Source: a virus
Direction: 5' to 3' (one strand)
Virus record (IMG/VR): IMGVR_UViG_3300025438_000117
Coordinates: 1-26,671 of that record
Length of the DNA: 26,671 nucleotides
Part shown: one piece after another, positions 1-7,583 of the stretch
How the letters are laid out: every line of letters starts with the position of its first letter
How positions within the stretch are numbered: position 1 is the stretch's first letter
Program-made: the position numbers and the translations under genes
The notes under the pieces: model-generated
What the model was told of the DNA's origin: nothing
What the model saw: only the letters and a program-made list of their open reading frames with translations
Database searches by the model: none

Positions 1-1529
1 CAGATTTGGGACACGGCTTCAATAGTTCCTGCAATTTTCATAAAGAATTTCATCACTCCTCCTACTGGTGTAATACCATCCCACGCTGCCCAAGCTGCTC
101 TTACTTTTTTTACACCCTCGACTATCTTAACAATGGCATAAGTAACTGCTACTATCGCTGCTCCTATCAAAACAAAGGGCAACAGGGCAGTCCAAGTAAC
201 TGCTCCCAGTAATCCCATAGCCAAAGTAAAGGCAGAAGTTACAGCGGTAGCCAGTCCAATGGCGAGTGCCAATAAAGAGAAAGAAAGGACTAAACTTAAA
301 ACAAATTTACCTATCCAAGTGTTTAAAAATTGACCTATAAGGGAGAGCAGCCAGTCCAGTCCTGCTATTAGCCAACTGAAAGGACCATCCGCCAGTTCGC
401 CTATGCTTATTTTTATATTATCCCATTTTTTTCCCATTTTATCTAAAGAGGCAGCTAAAGTATTATTTTTAATATTATACTCTTCTAGTAGTGATGTTCC
501 TTTGTTAAATTCTAAATTAGAAAGCATTTGCTTTTTTCTTACTAAATCAGTATTATTAGCTATCTGTGCGAAAGTAGTAGATAATCCTACTCCTGTTAGT
601 CCTAGTCCTTTTAGGGCTACTTTTAAATCACTTCCGCTTCCGTGCATTTCTACCATTCTCTCTGCAAACAGTAGCATAGCAGCGTTACCATCCTCATTTA
701 CTAATTTTTTGAAATTATCAGAACTTTCTCCTATTGCCGATGCCATTTGTGGGATGCTCGTTTGTAACTTGCCTAAAAACCTTTGTATAGAAGATGCAGC
801 TGCTTCTGGGGATGCTCCTAATTGTTCTAGGGCTGCACCCAGTCCTAGAACTTGGGATGCAGTAATTCCAGCGTCCACAGCCACAGGACCGAGCCTTTTG
901 GCAAAATCAGACAAAAAGGGAGCAGTAGCCAGTCCTGCTGCTCCTAGTGCATTGATAGCACTACCTATATTAGTAAGACCCTGCGCGACCCCGTACTGTT
1001 TATCTACTCCAAAAATACTGTTTATTTTACCTAATTCAGAGGCTACTTGTTCTGCTCCTCCAGAGAACTCGTCTCCCAAGGCAACTACTGCTTGATCTAT
1101 GGCTATGGTAAATCCTAGAAGCTCTTTCTTGGCTACTCCTATTTGTCCTCCTATTTTACCTATTAATAATAAATCATCTAAAGAGGTTCTAGTATCTATT
1201 TTTTGTAGTTCTTTTCTATATGAGGTCAGCTCCTTAGTGGCTAGTCCAGTAGTTTTCTGCACATCCGCCATATTGTCTGACAGGGCTATCATTCTTTTTA
1301 TAGGGGAGACAAATACCGCAGCCAGTACCGCTGCACCTATTCCCGCCATAATTAAACCAGATTTTAAGCGCTTCATAGAGCGTGCTATACTGTTCACGCT
1401 CTGTGTAGTTACTCCGTCTAACTTTTTAAATTTTAAGGCTATTTTATCGGACACCGAACTGAATCTATCTACAAGAGTAAACGCCACTCCCATACCTAAA
1501 CCTCCTCCAGAAAATGTGCCTAATGCCAT
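1..1529 (-). CDS. Phage tail tape measure protein (N-terminal 509 residues, truncated by window edge)
   Basis: The minus-strand frame from the ATG at 1529 stays open to the window edge. The product would set tail length by spanning the tube lumen during assembly. The N-terminus is Gly-rich (MALGTFSGGGLGMG), followed by a basic segment and a hydrophobic stretch at about residues 58-74. A long Ala/Gly/Leu-rich helical region follows, with a second cluster of hydrophobic segments at about residues 400-490, where consecutive membrane-like helices (for example LLPFVLIGAAIVAVTYAIV) appear. This pattern and the position directly after the tail assembly chaperone pair are typical of tape measures. 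The start lies 2 nt after the stop of the frameshifted chaperone extension, suggesting coupled translation. The C-terminus, and any peptidase domain, lies outside the window. Confidence 0.9.
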   Translation of the reverse strand, partial: MALGTFSGGGLGMGVAFTLVDRFSSVSDKIALKFKKLDGVTTQSVNSIARSMKRLKSGLIMAGIGAAVLAAVFVSPIKRMIALSDNMADVQKTTGLATKELTSYRKELQKIDTRTSLDDLLLIGKIGGQIGVAKKELLGFTIAIDQAVVALGDEFSGGAEQVASELGKINSIFGVDKQYGVAQGLTNIGSAINALGAAGLATAPFLSDFAKRLGPVAVDAGITASQVLGLGAALEQLGASPEAAASSIQRFLGKLQTSIPQMASAIGESSDNFKKLVNEDGNAAMLLFAERMVEMHGSGSDLKVALKGLGLTGVGLSTTFAQIANNTDLVRKKQMLSNLEFNKGTSLLEEYNIKNNTLAASLDKMGKKWDNIKISIGELADGPFSWLIAGLDWLLSLIGQFLNTWIGKFVLSLVLSFSLLALAIGLATAVTSAFTLAMGLLGAVTWTALLPFVLIGAAIVAVTYAIVKIVEGVKKVRAAWAAWDGITPVGGVMKFFMKIAGTIEAVSQI

Positions 1530-1531
1530 AA

Positions 1532-1753
1532 CTAACTATTCTTTTGTTGTTCTCGTTGTTTTTCTTCTAGTTTCTTCTGTCCCCTCATCCATTTTAAAAA
1601 CTTACTACGTTTTCTATATGAGAAGTTCTCGAACTCTTCTAATGTAATTGGAAGCCCATTGTCGTAAGTCAAAAAACACCAATCGTAATCTATGTCTCCA
1701 TAGAGATACCCCTCTGTATCTATTACATCGTCTAAATCGCTTCGGAGGGGAAG
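1532..1753 (-). CDS. T-like extension of the tail assembly chaperone, reached by -1 frameshift
   Basis: This is a 73-codon open frame in the -1 register relative to the upstream chaperone. It has no usable start of its own: the only Met is deep inside (KFLKWMRGQ), and an in-frame stop closes the frame 15 nt upstream of the slip site. Entry at 1753 gives a charged protein rich in D/E then K/R/Q, beginning LPLRSDLDDVIDTEG and ending KQREQQKNS. A ribosome slipping at 1753-1759 would make a 324-aa fusion (251 + 73). It stops 2 nt before the tape measure ATG. This matches the lambda gpG/gpGT arrangement, in which the T part bridges chaperone and tail tube subunits on the tape measure. Confidence 0.8.
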   Translation of the reverse strand, partial: LPLRSDLDDVIDTEGYLYGDIDYDWCFLTYDNGLPITLEEFENFSYRKRSKFLKWMRGQKKLEEKQREQQKNS

Positions 1754-2505
1754 AAAAAAGCCACCGTACTAATTACATCTAGTATTTCTTGCTTATCTTC
1801 TACTGGGTGGTCGAACATAATTTCTGTATCAACTCTACCCTCAAATTCTTTAATTTTTTTTCTTAAAAATTCAATATCCTTAATTCCTAAATTATCTAAA
1901 TTCAAAGAAACTGGTATTACATCTTTTTTACCTTGCTCAAAATAAACTGGATTACGCATTTTAATAGGCGTATGAGAACTTCTTTTAGTTTTCGATGTAG
2001 ATACACCAATCTTTTCTCCAGAGCCGTCAAGTAACGTAAAACGTACCTTTTTCTTGCTTCTAGGAAGTTCTATAAGAATATCTTTCTCAATTTCTTCATA
2101 TTCTGAATAGTTTGCAGGCTCATACTCTTTTTTAGCATTCAGTTTTTTAACTGGAGTACTAGGAAAACGCCCCTCTGGAACTTTCTCTGAAATTTCAACT
2201 GTATGTTTCTGACCGTCTGCTCCTTTGTAAGTGTGCATAAAAACAAATTCATCTTCAAAATCTAAAGAGAATTGTCTAGCTTCTACTAACGCAGCATTCC
2301 TGTCGCAAGTAAGCATTTTTTCTTTAATGAATTTCTCATCAATATCAGTTTTACTTCCTACTCTCACTAAAATAGATGCTAACATTTCTGCTAACTTCTC
2401 ATTGTGAGGTTTCTTGTTCTGTTCGGTAAGAATACGTTGTTGTTTTCCTGTTAATTCGGAAAGTTCGCACTCTACGCCACTCGGTAACTTAAATGTGTGT
2501 GTCAT
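1732..2505 (-). CDS. Tail assembly chaperone (gpG-like, zero-frame product)
   Basis: This 257-aa protein probably coats the tape measure during tail tube polymerisation. It begins MTHTFKLPSGVECELSELT, and the region at about residues 65-100 (MLTCDRNAALVEARQFSLDF) resembles the L-R-D-R-x-x-L-x-x-x-R-x-x-S signature of phage tail assembly chaperones. The usual zinc-ligand Cys pairs that follow in many relatives are not seen. I chose ATG 2505 over the GTG one codon upstream. The gene has its own promoter (2531-2561) just after a terminator, so chaperone and tape measure form a separate transcription unit. Its 3' end carries the slippery site that yields the longer GT form. Function rests mainly on position (tube, then chaperone, then tape measure) plus the frameshift. 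Confidence 0.75.
   Translation of the reverse strand: MTHTFKLPSGVECELSELTGKQQRILTEQNKKPHNEKLAEMLASILVRVGSKTDIDEKFIKEKMLTCDRNAALVEARQFSLDFEDEFVFMHTYKGADGQKHTVEISEKVPEGRFPSTPVKKLNAKKEYEPANYSEYEEIEKDILIELPRSKKKVRFTLLDGSGEKIGVSTSKTKRSSHTPIKMRNPVYFEQGKKDVIPVSLNLDNLGIKDIEFLRKKIKEFEGRVDTEIMFDHPVEDKQEILDVISTVAFFFPSEAI
1753..1759 (-). promoter_or_regulatory. -1 programmed ribosomal frameshift slippery heptamer (T TTT TTC)
   Basis: Read on the minus strand, the zero frame is GCT TTT TTC TTC CCC. The heptamer T TTT TTC is in the canonical X XXY YYZ register for tandem -1 slippage. It sits 19 nt before the zero-frame stop (1732-1734). The -1 frame is closed by TAG at 1769-1771 upstream but open for 73 codons downstream. 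A short CTTC/GAAG pairing follows immediately; I found no strong stimulatory hairpin. Confidence 0.8.
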
Positions 2506-2530
2506 CACTTTTGTTTTTAATTAATAAGAA

Positions 2531-2561
2531 CAAAAGTAGTCTTTTTTATAGTCTGCACAAA
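2531..2561 (-). promoter_or_regulatory. Bacteroidetes-type promoter for chaperone/tape measure unit
   Basis: TTTG at 2558-2561, 19-nt spacer, then TACTTTTG (TAnnTTTG) at 2531-2538, about 25 nt before the ATG at 2505. It lies immediately downstream of a terminator, so it looks like the start of a new unit. Confidence 0.75.
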
Positions 2562-2564
2562 ACG

Positions 2565-2596
2565 AAAAAAGCGCAACAACCTAATGTTACGCTTTT
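2565..2596 (-). terminator. Intrinsic terminator after tail tube gene
   Basis: On the minus strand AAAAGCGTAAC pairs with GTTGCGCTTTT (11 bp with one G-U) across an 8-nt loop, and the 3' arm runs into six T residues. It lies 26 nt after the tail tube stop. Confidence 0.85.
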
Positions 2597-2621
2597 AATC
2601 TTTCTAAAGAATTAATGATTT

Positions 2622-3053
2622 TTACTTTATCGGAGTAACGTCATCTACAGATAAACTAACTGTTTCAATTACGTTTTCGTTTTGATTACCTCTTTTGTAA
2701 TTACTATCGTCTGTTTTGAAAACCCAAACGCCCTCCCATAACCAACGGGTTAGAGTTGTAATTCCATCTGGAGCATATTCTTTGAATACTGCATCAAATT
2801 TATAATCAGCAGGCAATCCTTGTGCTGCTTTCTCCATTAAATCCCAAGCCCAAGTATCAGATACATCAGCAGGCTTAATTTTTTGAAGTTCTCCATCAGA
2901 TATAGTTTGACCTCCTGCGGTCTTTATTTCTTTTCCATTTTCTCCACCGTGAACAACTTTACCAATTTCTTTAACTGGTTTCTTCACATCTTGAATTAAT
3001 AGTTGATCCACTCCGTCAATTTCGAGAGCAAACCTAAATACTTTTCTTGCCAT
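2622..3053 (-). CDS. Tail tube protein (T4 gp19-like)
   Basis: This 143-aa protein would form the stacked hexameric rings of the inner tail tube. It starts MARKVFRFALEIDGVD and contains a central region (DTWAWDLMEKAAQGLPADYK, with LTRWLWEGVWVFK near residues 100-112) consistent with the phage tail-region/gp19 family, whose members are about 140-170 aa. It lies 21 nt downstream of the sheath gene and is the last gene before a strong terminator, as expected for the sheath-tube pair of contractile-tailed phages. The tail chaperone and tape measure follow as a separate unit. Confidence 0.85.
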   Translation of the reverse strand: MARKVFRFALEIDGVDQLLIQDVKKPVKEIGKVVHGGENGKEIKTAGGQTISDGELQKIKPADVSDTWAWDLMEKAAQGLPADYKFDAVFKEYAPDGITTLTRWLWEGVWVFKTDDSNYKRGNQNENVIETVSLSVDDVTPIK

Positions 3054-3074
3054 TGTTTCTAGTTTTTTAAATTA

Positions 3075-4625
3075 TTAATTAGGTTGCCCAGATACCTCCT
3101 CGAAACTTGTACCAGAGTTAGTAACCGTTACTTTTACACCAACATATTTTAATCCTACTTTTGGCTTAATCCAAAGAATAAAAGTGTATTTACCTTTGTC
3201 AATGTCCTCTGTAGAATTAACTACTGCTTGTTCTATCTTATCAATGTTTTGGTCTCCTTGATACAAGTAATCCCAAATACCTCTTTTCTTTTTAACTTCT
3301 TTCAACAATGGATTAACTTTTCTCCAAATTGATTTCCAAGTTGCAATATCATTTGGCTCGAATAATTCAGATTTTGCTAAAGGCTTAACGGCTCTTAAAA
3401 TGAAGATTAATAAATCTGCTACGTTTTCGTGCTTCAATAAAGTATCTTCTTTTTGTAGAGTACTGTTACCCCAGTAAACTAAACCATAATCTGCATCGTC
3501 TATAACTGGATTGATACCGTGAGTATCAACGTTATTAGCTTCTGTAATTCTGGCAGCGCTACCAAGATTATATCCGATACCTAATGCACCGTAAATCTTA
3601 CCTCTTTTAGGGCCTGCTGCTGTGAACCATTCGTAATTAGTATTATCTTTATTACTGTAGTTTCCTGCTACAGATGATAATGCAGGAACTTCTGTTTCTA
3701 ACCCTGTTACTGGGTGCGAAATTAAAAGACCCCCATAAACCATAGATGCTAACCAAGAATTAATAGCGGTATGAGACCAAGCCCCAGTTCCCTCTCTATA
3801 TTCTATTGCAGTTGCTCCTGTAATTCCTGTAGGAGTTCTCAAAATTACTCTACAATCTTGTCTTGTATTTACATACGCTACTAATTTAATATCCAATGCA
3901 GGAATTGCTTTAGCAGGAATTGAAATACGAGTGAAGTCTGTAGCATTATCAAATACGTGTACTCCAGTTTCTGCTCCACTATCTCCAGTATAATCTGCAT
4001 CTACTAAAGTGCCTGTATTAGTTCCTAAAGTTAGAGTGAAACTGGTATCTACGATAGTAGAAATATTAAATCCTGTTAAAGTTGCAGATTTACAATTTAA
4101 CAGATTAGATTTAGTGTTTATATTGTGAGCCTCTAATTGAGCCTGTTCCGCAGTCAAAACTCCAGAAGCAGAAACTAATTCAAACTCCTCTTCTTCTGTA
4201 ACCGCTCCACTATTGTCTATCCAAGCAGTAAGTACATACTTTCCTAAACTATTAGCAACAATTTTAAATTTCACTTTATTTCCCCAAGTACCGATACTTT
4301 TAGCCTCTATGAAACTATTAGTAGCTTCTTGCGAAGCAACTCCAGTTATAGTACTTTTATCAGTAACATCAGTATAATGCAAAACTCTACCAACTCGAAG
4401 TTTACATCCTGCATCCAATGCTCTTTTACATAATAAAGGAAAATCATTACCAATAACTAAACCTCCAAAATGTTTTTTATATTCAGCCCAAGTTCCCACA
4501 AGTTTATTTCCAAAACCTCTTTCGGTTTCTCCTAAAAAAGCGTGGATGCCTTTAAGCCCTGTGTTGATTAGAACAGAAATATCTACAACTTCTGCGCCTA
4601 CTTTGGCTAAACCATTTGCATTCAT
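3075..4625 (-). CDS. Contractile tail sheath protein
   Basis: This 516-aa protein would form the contractile sheath around the tail tube, the defining myovirus component. The N-terminal domain (GIHAFLGETERGFGNKLVGT, then LCKRALDAGCKLRVGRVLHY) has the sheath-like pattern of a self-assembly arm followed by a domain in which each ring subunit is described by a Gly-x-Lys motif. A variable Thr/Ser-rich insertion occupies about residues 130-240. The C-terminal part has the typical conserved stretch AGPKRGKIYGALGIGYNLG followed by LVYWGNSTLQK and an IWRKVNPLLKEVKKKRGI helix region. An in-frame TTG 14 codons upstream extends the frame to 4667, but MNANGLAKVGAEVVD at ATG 4625 is the natural sheath start. 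The tube gene follows after 21 nt. Confidence 0.88.
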   Translation of the reverse strand: MNANGLAKVGAEVVDISVLINTGLKGIHAFLGETERGFGNKLVGTWAEYKKHFGGLVIGNDFPLLCKRALDAGCKLRVGRVLHYTDVTDKSTITGVASQEATNSFIEAKSIGTWGNKVKFKIVANSLGKYVLTAWIDNSGAVTEEEEFELVSASGVLTAEQAQLEAHNINTKSNLLNCKSATLTGFNISTIVDTSFTLTLGTNTGTLVDADYTGDSGAETGVHVFDNATDFTRISIPAKAIPALDIKLVAYVNTRQDCRVILRTPTGITGATAIEYREGTGAWSHTAINSWLASMVYGGLLISHPVTGLETEVPALSSVAGNYSNKDNTNYEWFTAAGPKRGKIYGALGIGYNLGSAARITEANNVDTHGINPVIDDADYGLVYWGNSTLQKEDTLLKHENVADLLIFILRAVKPLAKSELFEPNDIATWKSIWRKVNPLLKEVKKKRGIWDYLYQGDQNIDKIEQAVVNSTEDIDKGKYTFILWIKPKVGLKYVGVKVTVTNSGTSFEEVSGQPN

Positions 4626-4700
4626 AATTTTATTTGTTTTAAAATTTTCATTAATTCTATACTGCAATATTAAGAAATATTTTTATCTCTACCTAACTGA

Positions 4701-5402
4701 CTACGGTATCACTTCTCCTATACCAATTTCAGTTATGTCATCTCCAGACGGTAGTTCTTTTACCTTGATGTCGATATGTTTAAGTACTGGAATTGTACCC
4801 TCATATACTTCTGCTGTGCTGTCTAACCAAACCTCTTTTAAGGTGTAATTATATATTTTTTCTATGAAGTCTGTACTGGTAACATTTACGTCTCCAGTAA
4901 AAACACATTGAACAGTTTTTGTATCTAAATTATGGCTTCCATCTACTATTGTAGCAATATTTTTAGACCAACCTAATGCTTTAAATATAACGTCAGTAAT
5001 AATTCTATCTACTTTTACAGTATTAGTTATAATTCTTACTTCATATCCGACATCGGCAGACCTCTCTGGGTACTTTCTTTTAGTGTAACTTTCGATTACT
5101 TCTCCATTTTTATTAGGAGTAAAATATTCTGTGCCTCCTCCAAGTTCGCTAGGAACTATTGGCTTTCTGTTTATGATAATGCTATGAGATTGTTTTTTGT
5201 CTCTGCTTTCAGATGCACCCAAACCAAAAATTTCAATAAGGTACTTGCCTGTAGTTCCTTTTATAGTGTTTTTAGCCGTTTTATACGTCTCTTTTGAATT
5301 AAAAGTAGTAATGTCTGGTAGATGTCCTCTTTTTACAAGTTCTCTTCTTAAATGCTCGTAAATGGTTCTATCTAATGTTTCTAATGATATAATGTTTATC
5401 AT
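4701..5402 (-). CDS. Probable tail terminator / tail completion protein
   Basis: This 233-aa protein has no motif I recognise with certainty. It starts MINIISLETLDRTIYEHLRRELVKRG, a short helical start typical of small neck or tail-terminator proteins, followed by a beta-rich body (for example YEVRIITNTVKVDRIITDVIF). In gene order it sits between a gp10-like neck protein and the sheath, the usual place of the tail terminator that caps tube and sheath before head joining. Its start overlaps the upstream stop by ATGA at 5399-5402, so it is probably translationally coupled. It is longer than many tail terminators (about 130-160 aa). The name is inferred from position. Confidence 0.5.
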   Translation of the reverse strand: MINIISLETLDRTIYEHLRRELVKRGHLPDITTFNSKETYKTAKNTIKGTTGKYLIEIFGLGASESRDKKQSHSIIINRKPIVPSELGGGTEYFTPNKNGEVIESYTKRKYPERSADVGYEVRIITNTVKVDRIITDVIFKALGWSKNIATIVDGSHNLDTKTVQCVFTGDVNVTSTDFIEKIYNYTLKEVWLDSTAEVYEGTIPVLKHIDIKVKELPSGDDITEIGIGEVIP

Positions 5403-5899
5403 AATCCGTATTTTTTAATATTCTTACTAAATATGATAGCAGGACGGCTATTAGAGTTCATAAACCATTCCATAGTTTCTTTGAAAGTAGGATGCCATAA
5501 TTCTCTTTTGGGAATGTTTCCTGCAACGCTACCAAATTCGTGAACCGCAGCAATGTCCGCAATCACATTACCATCTGCATCTTTTGCAGTTTTCTTAACT
5601 CCTGCGTAAGATTTCATTTCAGATTTATCTACCCAACTTGTAATTGATTGAAAATAACTACTGGTAGCAACTAAAATATTCTCACTATGTCCTGCTCTTA
5701 TCTTGGTAGCAATAGTGGATGGTTTTAAAGGTTTCCATCCTAAATCTTGCATAGAAATATGTTTCTTGGCAAGACCCTCTGCTTTCAGTCCCCAATGTTT
5801 TAAAGCAGTAATTTGAGCCTTTTCTAATTCCATAGGTAGATTGTTGATTAGTAAACCAATCTTGCTCCAATCTCCTACTTTGTCCATTCCTCCTGCCAT
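5399..5899 (-). CDS. HK97 gp10-like / virion morphogenesis neck protein
   Basis: This 166-aa protein is probably a head-tail joining (neck) component. The N-terminal half has helical content (LEKAQITALKHWGLKAEGLAK) followed by MQDLGWKPLKPSTIATKIRAG, resembling the 'W-x-x-L-x-x-x-T' segment of virion morphogenesis proteins. The C-terminal half has AAVHEFGSVAGNIPKRELWHPT, matching the 'H-x-x-G ... I-P-x-R-x-f' signature of HK97 gp10/Mu gpG-like families. It begins 2 nt after the upstream stop and overlaps the next gene by 4 nt (ATGA), consistent with one connector operon. Confidence 0.65.
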   Translation of the reverse strand: MAGGMDKVGDWSKIGLLINNLPMELEKAQITALKHWGLKAEGLAKKHISMQDLGWKPLKPSTIATKIRAGHSENILVATSSYFQSITSWVDKSEMKSYAGVKKTAKDADGNVIADIAAVHEFGSVAGNIPKRELWHPTFKETMEWFMNSNSRPAIIFSKNIKKYGL

Positions 5900-5901
5900 T
5901 T

Positions 5902-6336
5902 TTACATAACTTTATCCGATAGCTTTCCTGTGATAATTAGTAGAACTGGTTTATCAGATAAAGGCCCATCGTAGTAAATATCCGTAACTCTATAAAGTTG
6001 TCCTTTCAATTCAAAATAATCTGCTTCTGCCGTGAATTTATGTTTATAGTTTGCCTCTATTAAATCTAATGCTTCTAAATCTTCTACATTTAAAGTTAGT
6101 TTTACATCATTCAAATCAAGATTTCCCTCCAGTCCCTCTTTTACATCTTCTGGCTTATACTCTTCAAGAGCCAACAAATTTATATCTGTGAACTCTTCTG
6201 CTTCTTTATCTTCTTCCCACTCATCTAATGCTCCACCAGATTTTTTATAAGTAACTGGAGACACCATAAATGTATCTGTAGTCAATTTGACTGCATCTCT
6301 AATGGCTCTATCGTCTGCCTCGCTTAATAAACTCAT
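5902..6336 (-). CDS. Putative head closure / connector protein
   Basis: This 144-aa acidic protein starts MSLLSEADDRAIRDAVKLTTDTFM. The body is predicted beta-rich, ending FELKGQLYRVTDIYYDGPLSDKPVLLIITGKL, a pattern seen in head-closure (stopper) proteins of tailed phages: an N-terminal helix then a small beta-barrel. It lies between the adaptor-like gene at 6945 and the gp10-like gene at 5899, with gaps of 2-3 nt, which is the standard adaptor, stopper, neck, terminator order. No diagnostic residue motif was found; the call rests on synteny. Confidence 0.5.
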   Translation of the reverse strand: MSLLSEADDRAIRDAVKLTTDTFMVSPVTYKKSGGALDEWEEDKEAEEFTDINLLALEEYKPEDVKEGLEGNLDLNDVKLTLNVEDLEALDLIEANYKHKFTAEADYFELKGQLYRVTDIYYDGPLSDKPVLLIITGKLSDKVM

Positions 6337-6339
6337 ATC

Positions 6340-6945
6340 TTAAATTCTTTCGGCAGGAGAAAAGTTTTGAATGCTTCCTCCATCGTTACAACCACAATCA
6401 CTAACTACAATAAAAGGCATTTCAATATTGCGTTCTCTATCAACTATCATATCTGCATTATCCCAACTAATCATACATCCTATCAAGGATGCTTTTCTTC
6501 TGGCGGATGCTTGGTACATTTCTAAAAGACCGTCTACAGAAGAACTCATACCTCCTTTTTTACTGTCAATTTGATCCCACTCCACTTCTACCGAGCCTGC
6601 TTTAGTTTTCTTCAAGTATTTACCCTCCGCAGTACCATCTTTAGTGCCGTCAGAAACTCCTCCAGTTTCTGCAATCATTCTATACAATAAAAGATAAACC
6701 GCAACTACATCAGCAACTACAACTCTTTGTTCTAATAAGTACTTTTCTTCATATCCTACCCAACTGTCAGTTTCTCCCTCTGGTCTTAATGTATTAATCA
6801 TAAAACAAACTTCAAGTTCGCTCATAACTTCCAAAATAACCTCCCCAAGTTTGGTAAGATTTCCTGTATTATTAGTTAGGAATGGTAATCTATTGAACAC
6901 CATTGTCGCTATGTCTAAATCTTTTCTATAATCTGTTACTGCCAT
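6340..6945 (-). CDS. Putative head-tail connector (adaptor) protein
   Basis: This 201-aa protein is mainly helical. It starts MAVTDYRKDLDIATMVFNRLP, continues with a central helix region (EQRVVVADVVAVYLLLYRM), and contains a patch GKYLKKTKAGSVEVEWDQID resembling the 'K-x-x-x-G-x-v-e-v-e-y' strand of gp6/gp15-like head-tail adaptors. The C-terminus has a short Cys motif, VSDCGCNDGG. It is the first gene after a terminator (6958-6994) and is followed at 3 nt by the closure-like gene. The adaptor call is supported by position; the Cys motif is unusual for the family. Confidence 0.5.
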   Translation of the reverse strand: MAVTDYRKDLDIATMVFNRLPFLTNNTGNLTKLGEVILEVMSELEVCFMINTLRPEGETDSWVGYEEKYLLEQRVVVADVVAVYLLLYRMIAETGGVSDGTKDGTAEGKYLKKTKAGSVEVEWDQIDSKKGGMSSSVDGLLEMYQASARRKASLIGCMISWDNADMIVDRERNIEMPFIVVSDCGCNDGGSIQNFSPAERI

Positions 6946-6957
6946 TGTATTATATTT

Positions 6958-6994
6958 AAAAAGCCACTTACGGATAACTCCAGAAGTGGCTTTT
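6958..6994 (-). terminator. Intrinsic terminator after coiled-coil protein gene
   Basis: On the minus strand AAAAGCCACTT pairs perfectly with AAGTGGCTTTT around a 14-nt loop, ending in five T residues. It lies 34 nt after the stop of the gene at 7029. Its symmetry means it could also act on the other strand, but nothing is transcribed toward it there. Confidence 0.85.
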
Positions 6995-7028
6995 GTTGTT
7001 TAATTCAAATAAATAAGTTATACCCTTA

Positions 7029-7514
7029 TTATTTAGATTTTTTATTAGCCTCTGCTAACGCTTTTTTAGTATCAGCTAGTGCTGTCTTTGAAGCCTCTAA
7101 ATCTTTGGCTAATTTCGTGTTAGATTTGTTCAAAGCCTCAATTTCTTTATTAGCTTGTCCTATTTCATCTCCTGCTTTCTTTGCATCTGCAATGGTAGTT
7201 TCTAACTCAACTATCTTTGCATCCTTTTCAGTAATGCTAGTGTTAGCTTCATTTAATTTACCTTGTACTTCCGCAACTTTTGCATCGCTTTCTTTGTTCA
7301 ATTCTTTAGCAACCTCTTCTTTATTGCCTTGTGCTTCTGCAATGGCTAATTTTGCTTCATTTTCCTTAACCTCAATCAAGATGCCTCCTTTTATAGCTGC
7401 ATTCACTTTTTTAGTGGTATTGAGTAATGTAGGAACACTCCCAGTAACTGAAATGTCCTGTGAAGCATCGTGGAAGATTGTACCAGCATCTCTTAACTTA
7501 ACGTATTTTTTCAT
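7029..7514 (-). CDS. Coiled-coil virion-region protein following major capsid gene
   Basis: This 161-aa protein has two parts. Residues 1-50 (MKKYVKLRDAGTIFHDASQD, then TKKVNAAIKGGILIEV) look like a compact conserved N-terminal domain. From about residue 52 to the end it is a continuous, highly charged coiled coil rich in A, E, K and L (for example DAKIVELETTIADAKKAGDE). Heptad-like spacing of L/I/A is obvious. It lies between the capsid gene and the connector genes, flanked by hairpins on both sides. I do not recognise a named family. It could be a minor head protein or a late scaffold-like factor; the position does not decide. Confidence 0.7.
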   Translation of the reverse strand: MKKYVKLRDAGTIFHDASQDISVTGSVPTLLNTTKKVNAAIKGGILIEVKENEAKLAIAEAQGNKEEVAKELNKESDAKVAEVQGKLNEANTSITEKDAKIVELETTIADAKKAGDEIGQANKEIEALNKSNTKLAKDLEASKTALADTKKALAEANKKSK

Positions 7515-7543
7515 TGTGAAAAATTTTAATGGTTATACAAATA

Positions 7544-7574
7544 ATCCAGTAAATCTTATTAGGACTTACTGGAT
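7544..7574 (-). terminator. Hairpin, probable terminator after major capsid gene
   Basis: ATCCAGTAA and TTACTGGAT form a perfect 9-bp stem around a 13-nt loop, 9 nt after the capsid stop. The following sequence is only TATTTG, so termination may be leaky; this would allow read-through into the next gene, for which I see no strong promoter. Confidence 0.6.
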
Positions 7575-7583
7575 AAACTTTTA

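Noticed and set aside
1536-1598. An 18-aa frame (MDEGTEETRR...) before the tape measure
   Set aside because: It lies in a third frame fully inside the better-supported -1 frameshift extension.
403-1647. Two Ser-rich plus-strand open frames opposite the tape measure gene
   Set aside because: They are antisense to a long, coherent tape measure frame, have no matching promoter, and their composition is that of a reverse complement of an Ala/Gly/Leu-rich gene.
4626-4667. TTG start extending the sheath protein by 14 residues
   Set aside because: The ATG at 4625 gives a typical sheath N-terminus; the extension (INENFKTNK) is low complexity and untypical.
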